From Desulfobacterium sp. (GTDB lineage: Bacteria > Desulfobacterota > Desulfobacteria > Desulfobacterales > Desulfobacteraceae): a DNA stretch of 64,000 bases. Positions 26,514-36,300 of the stretch are shown in pieces (the stretch's first letter is position 1; every line of letters starts with the position of its first letter). The position numbers and the translations under genes are program-made. The stretch covers positions 186,001 to 250,000 of the forward strand of contig JAQYWC010000054.1 in assembly GCA_030145245.1 (NCBI GenBank), in the 5' to 3' direction. Below the pieces are notes generated by a model that worked only from the letters and a program-made list of their open reading frames with translations, was not told where the DNA came from and searched no databases.

Positions 26514-26594
26514 TTATCCAACACTATATATTGTGTTGGCATAGGTTTAACATCCTCTGCAGGCAATCAAACTTATTACATTATTAAGTTTGAT
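26514..26594. repeat. flanking direct repeat B (81 bp), copy 1
   Basis: This 81-base segment is about 83% identical without gaps to 60082-60162. On the minus strand both copies encode the same C-terminal residues VISLIACRG followed by one residue and a stop, so the repeat may be the end of a coding remnant. The copies lie upstream (5') of the two CASCKK genes. Confidence 0.8.
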
Positions 26595-26831
26595 CTCTAT
26601 CTGGCGAAATTTTTCAAACAGCCCCTCTGTTCTGCATCCAGGATGAAATGCTGCCATGGGATTGTTTTTGTACCGTACAGGCATGGGGTGCTGATAAAGA
26701 TCCGGTTCAAGGAGTACCACTGTAATCGCTTTCGTGGTTGAAGGGGTTAACATCGTTATCTGGCCATTGACATTCTTCCGGTTGAAGGCTTTGATTCTTT
26801 GGAAATAGTTGGGTCGCTCAAAGTTTGTCAT
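26547..26831 (-). pseudogene. possible remnant ORF ending VISLIACRGC
   Basis: A 94-codon open frame without a clear ribosome-binding site. Its last ten residues are almost repeated at 60130-60162, where the upstream part is missing. I do not recognise the family. It may be a decayed gene copied together with the flanking repeat. Confidence 0.3.
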
Positions 26832-26916
26832 GGTTGATATAGGGGGAGGTCGTTCCTTCTGGCTGGTGGCATGGGCCGTTTCCGGGGGCTGGAATGGCTG
26901 GCAATAATGAAGGCAG

Positions 26917-26971
26917 GTCTCAAGCTAATGTGTGTCTTTGTTTTCCTGGTGACGGCACAATAGCTTGAGAC
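26917..26971. repeat. 11-bp perfect inverted repeat near the HTH gene
   Basis: GTCTCAAGCTA (26917-26927) and TAGCTTGAGAC (26961-26971) are perfect complements separated by 33 bases. They lie just 3' of the HTH gene and could form a long stem-loop or a paired operator. No T-run supports a standard terminator. Confidence 0.5.
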
Positions 26972-26998
26972 GCTAGGTGGTTTTTATTCGGGGGGCTT

Positions 26999-27403
26999 TT
27001 ATAATTTGTTCTTGAGGGTCTGGATGTCTGAAGCGGGAATCTGCCATCTGCCGCTTTTCTTGAAGGCATTTGCAAGGCTTTTATCTTGAATGAAAGCTGT
27101 AACTTGTTTTGCAGAGATGTTCAGCATTTCTGCTGCCTCTTTTGCTGTGTGATATTTTGCGTCTTCGGGTACCTCTTCTGCTGCATCTTCAGTTACTTCT
27201 TCTTCTGCTGCGTCTTCGATTGTGTTCTCAGTTGCTTCTTCAGCTGGTGTTGCTGCTTCGGCTGTGTCAGTAGCCGATAGGGGGGGGGCATCCTTGGGTG
27301 CTATGACAGCCTCATGGTTAACGGTGTTGAGCTTGCGTGCTGCTGACCTCTCTCTGTTCTTTTTTTTCCGTGCGGTCTTTAATTTTCTTAATCTTTTTGC
27401 CAT
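26999..27403 (-). CDS. excisionase-like HTH protein with basic N-terminus and acidic linker
   Basis: A 134-residue protein in three parts: a very basic N-terminus (about 1-25, MAKRLRKLKTARKKKNRERS), a low-complexity Ala/Glu linker (about 38-82), and a winged helix-turn-helix of the excisionase/MerR type (about 84-134, with HTAKEAAEMLNISAKQV and SGRWQIPASDI). Such domains bind DNA in recombination directionality factors or as regulators. It stands next to the start of the phage-tail locus, transcribed away from it, so it is a candidate regulator or a relic of the element's excision system. Confidence 0.75.
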   Translation of the reverse strand: MAKRLRKLKTARKKKNRERSAARKLNTVNHEAVIAPKDAPPLSATDTAEAATPAEEATENTIEDAAEEEVTEDAAEEVPEDAKYHTAKEAAEMLNISAKQVTAFIQDKSLANAFKKSGRWQIPASDIQTLKNKL

Positions 27404-28233
27404 ACCTGATCTTTCCTGTTTGTGTTCTTAATTGGTAATCATTTACATTTATCCGCAACTCCGCCCAACTATTTTTGTATATAGTTTTTACAGGTTTGCC
27501 GGGTTGTTATAAATAAAGATTGATGATAAGGCAAATGCAATTTTTATCTGTCAGGGGCGGATGTCATTGATATGTGATTGTGTGTTGTTGAAATGTTCTG
27601 GTTTTTTAAGGGTTTATCTTGGTGTAGGGCCGTAATTGTCCTGGGGGGCGGGGGTACCGAAAAAATACACTTTAAATGCAGGCGCACGGCGGATCCCAGG
27701 TGGACGTTGCTCTTTTATGGTGAACATCATCCTGAAATCGACGATATGTTTCTAAAGGTGATCAAGGAACCCACAGCTGGGTTCCGGATGGACAAAGTGG
27801 ATTAAATTGCGGTTCGATTTTAATTGGTGCCAGCCATGGCGGACGCCTGTGATTTTAACGAAACGATGTAATTGCAAAGCTGCTTTGTTAATAAAATAAT
27901 AGTTTCGTTTAAATAATTGAATTCGTGTTAAGGACTTTATTTTTTGTTTGGACCTATGCTATGGTGACTCTTAAATAAATTACAATTCAACGTCATTTGC
28001 TCATACGGTCTTGCTTTCTGTGCTGCTATTGCATCTCTATTGAGATCGCAAAGGACCAGTATTAATTGCTCATATCGCTTCCTCAAAGAAAACTCGTGCA
28101 CGCCTGACTCTTCTTTCAAGGGACCTACGTTCCTATCCAGTTTCTGTTTAGCATAATCTTTATAGATTACTCCCATTGTGAACGGGCTCAAGTCTCGCTG
28201 CTTTGCAAGCTTTTTCAGGAAATACGGAGTCAG
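27404..28233. other. 830-bp upstream region of the tail-like locus
   Basis: Largely AT-rich. It holds an inverted repeat AACGAAAC (27857-27864) / GTTTCGTT (27902-27909) enclosing a smaller CAAAG/CTTTG stem, which could be an operator or attenuator before the tail cluster. No clear -35/-10 pair is evident. One weak minus-strand frame is listed separately. Confidence 0.4.
27937..28176 (-). CDS. uncertain small protein or gene remnant
   Basis: A 79-codon frame beginning MGVIYKDYAKQKLD, divergent from the tail locus. The residue mix is charged and protein-like, with a KRYEQLILVLCDLNRDAIAA segment that looks helical. There is no good ribosome-binding site and the same frame continues upstream into the antisense of the next gene. 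It could be a decayed gene. Confidence 0.25.
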   Translation of the reverse strand: MGVIYKDYAKQKLDRNVGPLKEESGVHEFSLRKRYEQLILVLCDLNRDAIAAQKARPYEQMTLNCNLFKSHHSIGPNKK

Positions 28234-29331
28234 ATGGATCTTATAAGTAATGAAGCCCTGGTTGGCCTGAGGGATTTGCTGGAGGGAATGATGCCCGGGG
28301 TCACGATTCCTGGCCATGGACCCGGACTGGTATTCTCCGGCACACGTATTACTCCCATCGGCCTGGGCGGTTTTATCGCCGTAAACGACGACCCCAAAGG
28401 TGCCATCTATGGGAGGCGCATTGAGACCGGCGCGGTAATAACAGTTAAAGCCGCTGATGAAGCGCAACTCAGAAATGTTGTTAGCGATCTTACCGAAAAT
28501 CTTTTGACCCAGGATCGCCAGACGCTTTTTCAAAATGGGCTTTGCCGTATCGAACTCAATGAGCTTGGTCCTGTAACAACGACAGGCCAGGGAAATAATA
28601 TGGTTTCTGCACGGGAGGTTAACTTTTCCGTGCTTTACGAATATGTGAAACTGCCTGATGCCCCAGAAGGTGTGATGGATGAGATACCCCTTGATTTTGA
28701 TCTGGACTTGAGTGAAGGCAGTGCCAGGTTTCTCATTAATACCGGTTTTGACGAAAATTCTTTAGAGTTATTTGATGTTGTTGATGATCCTTTGGCCATT
28801 CTGGGTGGCAGCTCTGACTGGGCGTATAATGCCGGTGAATTTCGCATTGAACAACATTCGGATACCCACGGCGGAGACCTGGCGGCCACCCCTGATAAAG
28901 CCGGGACTTATTTACTGCTGAAACAAACTGCCCAACGCCCGTTGGTGCGGAATTTTGTTCTGAGTGCTGAAATTGCGTCCGGGGATCCGGATGGTATCGG
29001 GTTTGTTTTTCGTTTCCAGGATACTGAGAATTTCTATTACTTTTTGATCTCCTCCCGGCATAACTACCGGCTGATGGGGAAAAAAATCGCCGGCGTGTTC
29101 AGCGCCCTCGATACCCCTGGATTGGACGATACCCAGGGGTTTGATATTGATGAAAAGTATCAGGTAAAGCTCATTGTGCAGGATTCCAGGTTTACAATAT
29201 TCATTGACGATGATTTGGCGTTGCAGGGTGAAGACAGTTCCATTACGCAGGCAGCGAAGGTTGGGTTTGCGTGTCACAGCAATAATCAAGCGTTTTTTTA
29301 TCGTATCAAATTACTTCATTTTCAAACATAG
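28234..29331 (+). CDS. tail-terminator-like protein with C-terminal jelly-roll domain
   Basis: A 365-residue protein, first gene of the tail-like locus. The N-terminal half (about 1-155) resembles small phage tail-completion/terminator proteins by its beta-rich pattern and the REVNFSVLYEYVKLP segment, and by position before the sheath gene. The C-terminal half (about 185-365) looks like a concanavalin/thrombospondin-type beta jelly roll: DGIGFVFRFQDTENFYYFLI and KLIVQDSRFTIFIDD. Such domains bind sugars or proteins. A GGAG ribosome-binding site precedes the ATG. The fusion is unusual for a terminator. Function is inferred from position and pattern only. Confidence 0.65.
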   Translation: MDLISNEALVGLRDLLEGMMPGVTIPGHGPGLVFSGTRITPIGLGGFIAVNDDPKGAIYGRRIETGAVITVKAADEAQLRNVVSDLTENLLTQDRQTLFQNGLCRIELNELGPVTTTGQGNNMVSAREVNFSVLYEYVKLPDAPEGVMDEIPLDFDLDLSEGSARFLINTGFDENSLELFDVVDDPLAILGGSSDWAYNAGEFRIEQHSDTHGGDLAATPDKAGTYLLLKQTAQRPLVRNFVLSAEIASGDPDGIGFVFRFQDTENFYYFLISSRHNYRLMGKKIAGVFSALDTPGLDDTQGFDIDEKYQVKLIVQDSRFTIFIDDDLALQGEDSSITQAAKVGFACHSNNQAFFYRIKLLHFQT

Positions 29332-29368
29332 CAGGAAAAAGCAGCATTAATACAGGGGGGACGAGTTC

Positions 29369-30451
29369 ATGGCAGAAGACCAGTTTGCAGAACAGATTAT
29401 TCCTGGCACGTATATACGGGTGCAAGCTGAAGGCCTGATCAGTGCAGGAGGAATTTCATCTGGTAACATCGGTATCGTTGGAACCGCAAGTGAGGGCATT
29501 GGCAGCACACTCAATCTGTCGGATTGGGATACGGCCCAAACTGATTTGGGAATGTACGATGCTTATGGCGGTGGTTCCGGAACGTTAAACCTGACCCGCA
29601 GTATTGAGCTTTTACTTAGAAACGGAGCGCGTACGATTTATGCCCATTCGTTGGCGGCGGGCGCAACCCAGGCGGATTTCAGTGACGCTTTTGATGAAGT
29701 CATTAAGGAAAATGTAAATATCCTGGTGGCGCCGGAACTGACAACCGACCAGGCAAAAGCGGTGCTGGGCAGCGTGGTTGACGGTGCGGAAGGCAATGGC
29801 AAAGATGTGATTGCGGTTATCGGCTCTGATCAGTCGGCGGCAGCCGACATTGCTGCCCAGGTCACGTCCAATAAACGGGTGATCATGACCGCGCCGGGTA
29901 TTTACGCCTATGATGCGGTGGGTAAGGCAAATGTCGTGCTCAATGGCCGCTATACCGCTGCTGCGGTGGCAGGCCTGATAAGTAGTCTGGCCGTTCAGAC
30001 AAGCCCTACAAATAAAGTCCTATCGGCTGTAACCCGGCTGGAAGATAAATTTTCCTATGGAGAAACCAAGGATCTGCTCACAGGTGGTGTTGCCGCACTG
30101 GAGGATCGCCGCGGCATACGTGTGGTGCGGGGGCTGACAACCCAAGCCTCGGAAAATGGTCCGTTCAGCCAGATCACCACACGGCGAATTACCGATTTTG
30201 CAAAAGCGGGTATCCGGCAGGTGAGTAATCCATTCATCGGACGCCTGAACAATCAACGTGTGCGGGCAGCCTTACGGGGCGCCGTCGATGGTTTTCTTAC
30301 CACCATGGTTCAGGATGAATCACTGACGGGCTATTCCCTTGAGGTTACGGCAACCCGGCAGGATGAAATTGCAGGGCGTGCCATCGTTAATGTAGCCATG
30401 CAGCCCACATTCAGCATCGATTTCATTCGTGTAACATTGGCTCTCTCGTAA
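29369..30451 (+). CDS. contractile tail sheath protein
   Basis: A 360-residue protein forming the contractile outer tube. The N-terminal GTYIRVQAEG, the internal segment IELLLRNGARTIYAHSL, the conserved core FSYGETKDLLTGGVAALEDRRGIRVVRGLTT and the C-terminal strand region FSIDFIRVTLALS fit the phage tail sheath family (Mu L / XkdK / Afp2-4 type). It is at the short end for the family, as in compact contractile injection systems. A single sheath gene is present, unlike Afp/PVC loci with three. The tube gene follows 13 bases later. Confidence 0.93.
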   Translation: MAEDQFAEQIIPGTYIRVQAEGLISAGGISSGNIGIVGTASEGIGSTLNLSDWDTAQTDLGMYDAYGGGSGTLNLTRSIELLLRNGARTIYAHSLAAGATQADFSDAFDEVIKENVNILVAPELTTDQAKAVLGSVVDGAEGNGKDVIAVIGSDQSAAADIAAQVTSNKRVIMTAPGIYAYDAVGKANVVLNGRYTAAAVAGLISSLAVQTSPTNKVLSAVTRLEDKFSYGETKDLLTGGVAALEDRRGIRVVRGLTTQASENGPFSQITTRRITDFAKAGIRQVSNPFIGRLNNQRVRAALRGAVDGFLTTMVQDESLTGYSLEVTATRQDEIAGRAIVNVAMQPTFSIDFIRVTLALS

Positions 30452-30464
30452 GGAGGTTCAGGAT

Positions 30465-30959
30465 ATGGCAAACACAAATGTATTTACCGGAGCAGACGGA
30501 TCAATAACCCTTTCTACACCTGAAGGAACCGAAGGAGATAAAGCCCAGGAGGTGCTCACCGAGTATGATCTGGTCAGCGTCGGCAGGGTGCATGATGTCA
30601 CAGTGCAGGTGCATTCGGATGTAAAAGCCTTTCATGAGATTGGCCAACGGTATGCCACAGAACTGCGCCCTGGTAATGTCATCATCCGGGGTACCATTGG
30701 CAGGGCGTATATCAATGGTGCGATGTTAAAATTGCTCTTGGGCGAAGCTGCCACGAACCGGCCTGCCACAAGTTGGGCCCAACCCAGTTTTAACGTCACG
30801 TTAATGGTTGAAAATCCCGCGAATCCGGGTGTCAACAACACTGTGACATTACACGGTGTCAAGATGGACAGCTGGAATTACAACATGCCGGAAGATGACT
30901 TTCTGATGGAGGCGATTGGCTTTCAAGCCCTGTACATGACAGTCGCGGATGCAGCGTAA
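30465..30959 (+). CDS. inner tail tube protein
   Basis: A 164-residue protein expected to stack as hexamers in the inner tube. The pattern GADGSITLS at the start, DVTVQVHSDVKAFHEIGQRY in the middle, and VKMDSWNYNMPEDDFLMEAIGFQAL near the end match phage tube proteins. Size and place directly after the sheath gene also fit. An AAGGAGG ribosome-binding site precedes it. The stop overlaps the next start (TAATG). Confidence 0.88.
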   Translation: MANTNVFTGADGSITLSTPEGTEGDKAQEVLTEYDLVSVGRVHDVTVQVHSDVKAFHEIGQRYATELRPGNVIIRGTIGRAYINGAMLKLLLGEAATNRPATSWAQPSFNVTLMVENPANPGVNNTVTLHGVKMDSWNYNMPEDDFLMEAIGFQALYMTVADAA

Positions 30960-31447
30960 TGTTAAGCGGTGAAGAATTACTGGCGGGTGGAACCCTGGAT
31001 TTTGAAGTGGAAATTCCTCCTGAGATCCTGCATCCGGTTGATCAGGGACAAGCTGATACCCAGGCCGGCAATAAGGTGCGGTTACGACCGCTCACCGTGC
31101 ACGACCTGCAGCTCATTTCCCGGGCTGCCAAGGAAAATGATTCCCTGATGGCGACATTAATGGTGCAGCGTGCGCTGGTGAAGCCCCGGATGAGCCTGGC
31201 CCAGGTCAATGCCATGCATATCGGGCTGGTTCAGTACCTGTTGCACCATGTCAACGAGATCAGTGGTATCAGCGCAAGCCAGGAGCAGATGGATGAAGCG
31301 GTGGGGGCGCCTTTAACAAAAGCAGCATTTGTCCTGGCCAGGGAATTTGGCTGGACACCACAGCAGGTTAATGAGCTGACATTGGGGCAAGTCTTACTTA
31401 ATCTTCAGATGTTGAGAGGGAAACATGGTCTTGAAGCAAAACAGTGA
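30959..31447 (+). CDS. tail assembly chaperone-like protein
   Basis: A 162-residue helical protein in the position of the gpG/gp41-type chaperones that load the tape measure. The central part reads VRLRPLTVHDLQLISRAAKENDSLMA, and the C-terminus EFGWTPQQVNELTLGQVLLNLQ resembles a common phage segment after the tube gene. It is coupled to the tube gene (TAATG) and overlaps the next frame by 23 bases. The next frame is shifted by +1 and has its own ATG, so a programmed frameshift is possible but not needed. Confidence 0.65.
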   Translation: MLSGEELLAGGTLDFEVEIPPEILHPVDQGQADTQAGNKVRLRPLTVHDLQLISRAAKENDSLMATLMVQRALVKPRMSLAQVNAMHIGLVQYLLHHVNEISGISASQEQMDEAVGAPLTKAAFVLAREFGWTPQQVNELTLGQVLLNLQMLRGKHGLEAKQ

Positions 31448-32699
31448 CCGGACAGAAAATTTGCGACAGGCAGTTCAGTCTTTCAGGGACACGATTGATG
31501 CGATCTCTTCTCCACTTCCCAGTGGTTTGGAAAGCATGCTTCAAATGGAAAGGCTGATCGAGGATTTCAATGTCAGTCTGCCACTGGTCAGCTTTGCTCC
31601 TTTTGACGGGTTAACGTCCGAGGCGGATCTTGAAATGCGTAAACAATATCCCAACAGTGATACGCAACGGTATAACTCTGGTGAATCCCGGGAAGAGAAC
31701 CCCCAGGTAAAGAGTGTAATGCAGGATGGAGGGGCTGAAGAGTACAGGCAAAACCAAAGCCGTGGCAACATCCCTGGGATAACGGATAAGGCCCGGGGAA
31801 CTCCGTGGGAACCGCACTCTACAGCTCCTGATACCATGCTGGAAATACCGGCAAATGCAAATAATAAACAAGTACGACAAAAACTGGGGGGCGGTGGGGG
31901 GAAGACCATTACCCCCATCAGCGTTTCGGCCATGGAACCGTTTTCAGGTTCATTTACTCCAAGCCAGATTAAAAACCGGAAGCAGAATCTTGACGCGGTT
32001 GAGAATACTTTGGTTGCCGTGGATAACCTGGCGAAGTCGATTTTGGACGATGACCATCAAAGTGATGCTGACCAGGAAAACGTAGAATCAGGCTTGAAAT
32101 GCAGAAGTAAAGATGAACGGTTGAAGACGGAAAGCATTTCAGCCAGGGTCCCATCGGGTGCCGTTCCGGAAGATAGATCGCCTGGTCATAATGGCCGGGG
32201 AAGTCATCCGCAAAAGGAAAACGAGCAGACCGGCAGTTACCATGGTGGGGCTGAAGAACCGTTGCCCGGGGCGTCGGTGTTTTCTACCCGTCCGGTTAAA
32301 GGCCGTAACGCCAATCGCCGTCGCGGTGATGACTGCAGGGCTTTGTCAACCTGTTTTGCCAGGGTTGGCAGTATTGCCGATGAAATACTCAGGACGTCTG
32401 CAAAGGGTAGCAAAGCCGAGGCCAACACTGTAAGGACACAAAACAGATCCAGCCAAGGTGAAAATCCTGAACCGGTAATGGCTGGCGCTGTTGTAGGAGC
32501 AGGTGTGTTTGACAGTAAACCTGATATGAAAAATCAACAACCCAAAGGAAACTTCCAGTCAAAGAAGATCAACAACGTGACGGAAGTTGTTTTAAATAAA
32601 TCAATGCTGGCTGATTCCTTGGATAAGGACGCTGTTACTGCTTTAGTCAATGATGTCCTTGTTGAACAAGCCAGGCGTCATGGGGTGGATTTGTCATGA
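31425..32699 (+). CDS. unknown disordered protein at the tape-measure position
   Basis: A 424-residue protein with an ATG inside the chaperone gene. The first 65 residues look helical; about 75-370 are polar, rich in Asn, Gln, Ser, Lys and Gly, and probably disordered; the last 45 (SKKINNVTEVVLNKSMLADS) look ordered again. No hydrophobic stretch typical of a tape measure is seen. It is coupled to the next gene (ATGA). Its place after the chaperone suggests a role in tail assembly or a lumen protein. I do not recognise any domain. Confidence 0.65.
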   Translation: MVLKQNSDRTENLRQAVQSFRDTIDAISSPLPSGLESMLQMERLIEDFNVSLPLVSFAPFDGLTSEADLEMRKQYPNSDTQRYNSGESREENPQVKSVMQDGGAEEYRQNQSRGNIPGITDKARGTPWEPHSTAPDTMLEIPANANNKQVRQKLGGGGGKTITPISVSAMEPFSGSFTPSQIKNRKQNLDAVENTLVAVDNLAKSILDDDHQSDADQENVESGLKCRSKDERLKTESISARVPSGAVPEDRSPGHNGRGSHPQKENEQTGSYHGGAEEPLPGASVFSTRPVKGRNANRRRGDDCRALSTCFARVGSIADEILRTSAKGSKAEANTVRTQNRSSQGENPEPVMAGAVVGAGVFDSKPDMKNQQPKGNFQSKKINNVTEVVLNKSMLADSLDKDAVTALVNDVLVEQARRHGVDLS

Positions 32700-33295
32700 A
32701 TGTAAAGCCAGTGCTGGGTGATTGGGAAATTCCGCGTATCCAGTCCATTCAATCCCTGGAGAAAAGAAACTTTGTTGAACTGGATATTCCGGGCCGCGTT
32801 GGCAGTCTTTTTCAGGATATGAATACCGGTCCGACCCGGGTTGCTATTTCCGGCAGCCTGTACGGTGATGAGACCCGGAATGAATTTTTAGAGGAATTGC
32901 GGGGTAAGTTCCGGGAAGGCGAACCGGTCACGTTTGTCGGCGACATCGTCACGGCCACGGAAGTGCAGTACGTTATCATTGAAACATTGCAGTTTGAAGA
33001 AAACGGCTTGAAACCCGATCAATTGGATTATTGCATCATACTGAAAGAAAGCCCGCCACCGCCGCCACCGCCTGATCCATTGGGCGCACTTGATACCGGT
33101 CTGCTTGATCAGGCGGGTGATTTTTTAGACTCGGTGACCGGCGCACTGGACTTGATAGACTCCCTTGGCAGCGTGCCGGATGTGACCAACCCGACACCAC
33201 CCCTGACCAGTGCCCTGGATGGTCTGAGTTCGGCCACCAGCGGTTTGGAGGAGAGTCTTTCACCGTTAACGGATATTTTCGGATCAGACGATTAA
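32696..33295 (+). CDS. Mu gp43-like (DNA-circulation N-terminal type) baseplate adaptor
   Basis: A 199-residue protein. The N-terminal 115 residues have the alternating strand pattern of the DNA_circ_N / Mu gp43 group: ELDIPGRVGSLFQDMNTGP, then TRVAISGSLYGDETRNEFLEELR, then VTATEVQYVIIETLQFEENG. A proline run follows and the C-terminus is a Leu/Asp/Ser-rich helical tail (about 135-199). In Mu-like phages this protein lies between the tape measure and the hub. The assignment is by pattern and place. Confidence 0.6.
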   Translation: MNVKPVLGDWEIPRIQSIQSLEKRNFVELDIPGRVGSLFQDMNTGPTRVAISGSLYGDETRNEFLEELRGKFREGEPVTFVGDIVTATEVQYVIIETLQFEENGLKPDQLDYCIILKESPPPPPPPDPLGALDTGLLDQAGDFLDSVTGALDLIDSLGSVPDVTNPTPPLTSALDGLSSATSGLEESLSPLTDIFGSDD

Positions 33296-33383
33296 TTGAC
33301 GATAAAGGGCATCCGCCCGCCCTGTTTAGTTTGAATTTTGCGGCTGCTGCCAGGTGCCGCTAAAGACGATTAAGAGAAAAATT

Positions 33384-36300
33384 ATGCCTGAAGGATCATT
33401 AAATATTAATATCTCAACCCTGCGTACCGCGTTGGAAGGCGTTGGCGGGTTATTGGGTGTTACAGGCGATGACAGTACGCCTGCCAGTGGTTTTGCAGGG
33501 GCTGGGGGCGCATTTTCAGTTTCGCCCCAACAACACTTTGATAATTTTACCGGGCAGATCACCCAGCAGCTTTCCGGTGTGCTGGATTTTGATGCAGGTT
33601 CCGCTTTGGGCGGTGTGACGGATCTGTTCTCATCCCTTGAAGCTGGAAGCGACCTTATCCCTGTGCAGGCATTACAGGGTCTGACAGACCGTATTCAACA
33701 GGTGGACGGCATCTTTTCGGGTGATTTTATCACCCGGATAGAAAACGCCCTCAACGCCATTACCGCAATCTCAGAGTCGATTCCAAGTGACCGGGCCGGC
33801 GTGGCCAGTGCCCTGGTTGACCAGGTCATTGGGGTGCTGATGAGTCTGGAAGGGCCGGAAGCTGAGACCATCCAGGCCTGGATCGATTCCATCCAGGATC
33901 TGTTCCGTGAAGCCATGCCCCTGATTGAATCGGCACAATCCGGGGATCCTGCACAAGCCCTGGTGGACGCCTTTCAACGCGCATTGGACAATACACTGAA
34001 TGCATTCAACTATGGCGCCATAAAAAAAGTGGTGGATTTTGTGCAGACGTTTCCACCCAAGCTCAGTCTCCAGGATCAGCTGGCCGGCTTACCCGGTGCC
34101 ATGGGGAATGCTGCAACGGCATTGTCTGATGTGCAGGGGGCGGTCGGGTCTGATTTTCCAGCCTTTCGCAACGCCATCACCGGCGGCATGGACGCACTTG
34201 AAGAGATTAACCGGGCGTTTCGTCCGGTTATCAAGGTGCTGAATGCCATTGTCAACGCCAAGCTGCTGCAGCCCAACGCATTGGAGAATTACCTCCGGGA
34301 ACAGATGGATAAGGCCCTGGCCGTACAGGTGCATGAGGTTCAGAAAATCGATGACCCGTTTAACCAGTTACTGGATCGAATCGATGCGGGCATTGAAAAT
34401 ATCGACCTCTCCTTTGTGCGGGATGACGTGCTTGGGTTCTTTGACGGATTGCAGGAAAACATCAGTGGCGTGGATATTCCCTCCCTGGGGGATACCCTGG
34501 AGCAGCAAATGGCGCCGGTCACCGGCGCTGTCAATGATCTGCAGCAGGGGGTGACGGATTTCCTGGCACAAATGGAGGGATTTACCGACACCATCAACGA
34601 CCAGCTGTGCAACACCCTGGGTACGATTGGTGAATTCCAGGCCGACGGCAGTTTTCAGTATCACTTTGAGGGGGCGTTACAAACCCTGATGGAAAATGCC
34701 CGGACTGTTATTGCGGGCGATCCTGACAATCCCGGCGCCATCAGTCTCACCGGCACCCTCAATGAGCTCAATGCCACCATCACCGGATTGTTAGGCCAGG
34801 TACTGGTGATACTCCAGGAGGTTGAAGGCGTTATTACCGGCGTAACCGGCACCGCTGTCGGGGGAATCAACGATTTCAAAGATTTTGTTGAAGGGTTGAA
34901 TGTGCAGCAATTGCTGGACACCCTGAAAGAAAAAATTGAAAAGATACTTGATGACCTTGCCCCCCTCGAGTTTGATATCATTGTCGATCCCATTGTTTCC
35001 GAGCTGGATGAAAACGCGGAAAAACTCCGGTCGGTGGATGTTGCGGCATTAAACGACCTGCTCAAGGCGGCCCTGGAGCTTGCCCTGGATGTTGTGATCA
35101 GCATCAATTTTACCGCTGAAATCAGCACACCTTTAAAAGAGCAGTTTGAAAATGTAAAAGCCATTCCCCAGAGTGCCATTGACACCTTGCAGGCACGGTA
35201 TGAACAAGCGATATCAGCCCTTGACGAACTCAGTCCCACCCAGTTGCTGCAGGATCTTTTCTCGGCCTTTGATGTTATCGATGATGCCGTGAACGGTCTC
35301 ACCGCGGCAAGCCTGCTGGCGCCCCTGGATGGGTTGCACGAACAATATTTACAACAGCCGTTTGAGACACTGACACCGTCCACCCTGTTGCAGCCTGTCA
35401 CCGACGGGTTTCAAAATTTGACCGCCGTGTTTGATCAGGTCAGCGGCGGGGAACTGATAGGGCCTTTAAATACCATACTCAGCGATCTGAAATCAAAGCT
35501 AGACGGGTTTGATATCACATCCTGGGTGGACGATCTGCTGGGTGCCGTCGACGGTGTGAAACAGGACTTGCAGGATATTCGGCCGTCTGAACTGTTTGCA
35601 CCCATTGTCCAGGAGTTTGAGCGCCTGGAATCGGAACTGGACCGGTTTAAACCGTCCATCGTCTTTGAACCGGTGGTGGCGCTGGCCACCCCGATACTGG
35701 CGGTTTTGGAGGAGATACAGGCCTCCACGTCCCAGGCACTCCATGATGCGTTCCAGATCCCCTTGCAGATACTGGATCAACTTCAACCTGAAGTGCTGAC
35801 CCGTCAGATACAGGATCACCTGGACGATATTATCAATTTGTTGAACGGGGTGAATTTCCCGGCCCAGTTTAATCAGTTAAAAGGCCAGTATTTTGATTTT
35901 AAAGTGGGCGTGGAAGCCCAGGGCGATACCGCCAGCCTCTCCATCATCTCCCATGTGGATCCCGAGCGGAAACTCAAGGCTCTGGCAGCCACCTACAATG
36001 GGCTTGTGCAATCCCTGGAATCCATAAAAGAGAACGTGGTTATGCCGGACCTTGAGGCCTTGTATACGGAACTGCAGGAACGCCTGACCGGGATGCTGCC
36101 GCCATACGCCCGCCAGCTGCTTGATCCGGAAACCTTTAAGCGGGTGATGCGCCTGGCCAATCCTGTGCGCTTTCTTGAACAACTGGATCAGCGGTTTGAA
36201 GAGATAAAAAACCGGCTGCTCCCCATACGGCCGGAAGATATCACGGCTGAGCTGGATGAAACCTATGACACGGTATTGGCCCTGGTGGACGGGCTGGATA

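Noticed and set aside
27578-27805. 75-codon plus-strand frame upstream of the tail locus
   Set aside because: It starts at TTG without a ribosome-binding site; only the last 30 residues look protein-like. Not enough to call.
32237-32428. Apparent conserved frames on both strands in the disordered gene
   Set aside because: Caused by low-complexity composition; the plus-strand frame from 31425 is supported by coupling with both neighbours.
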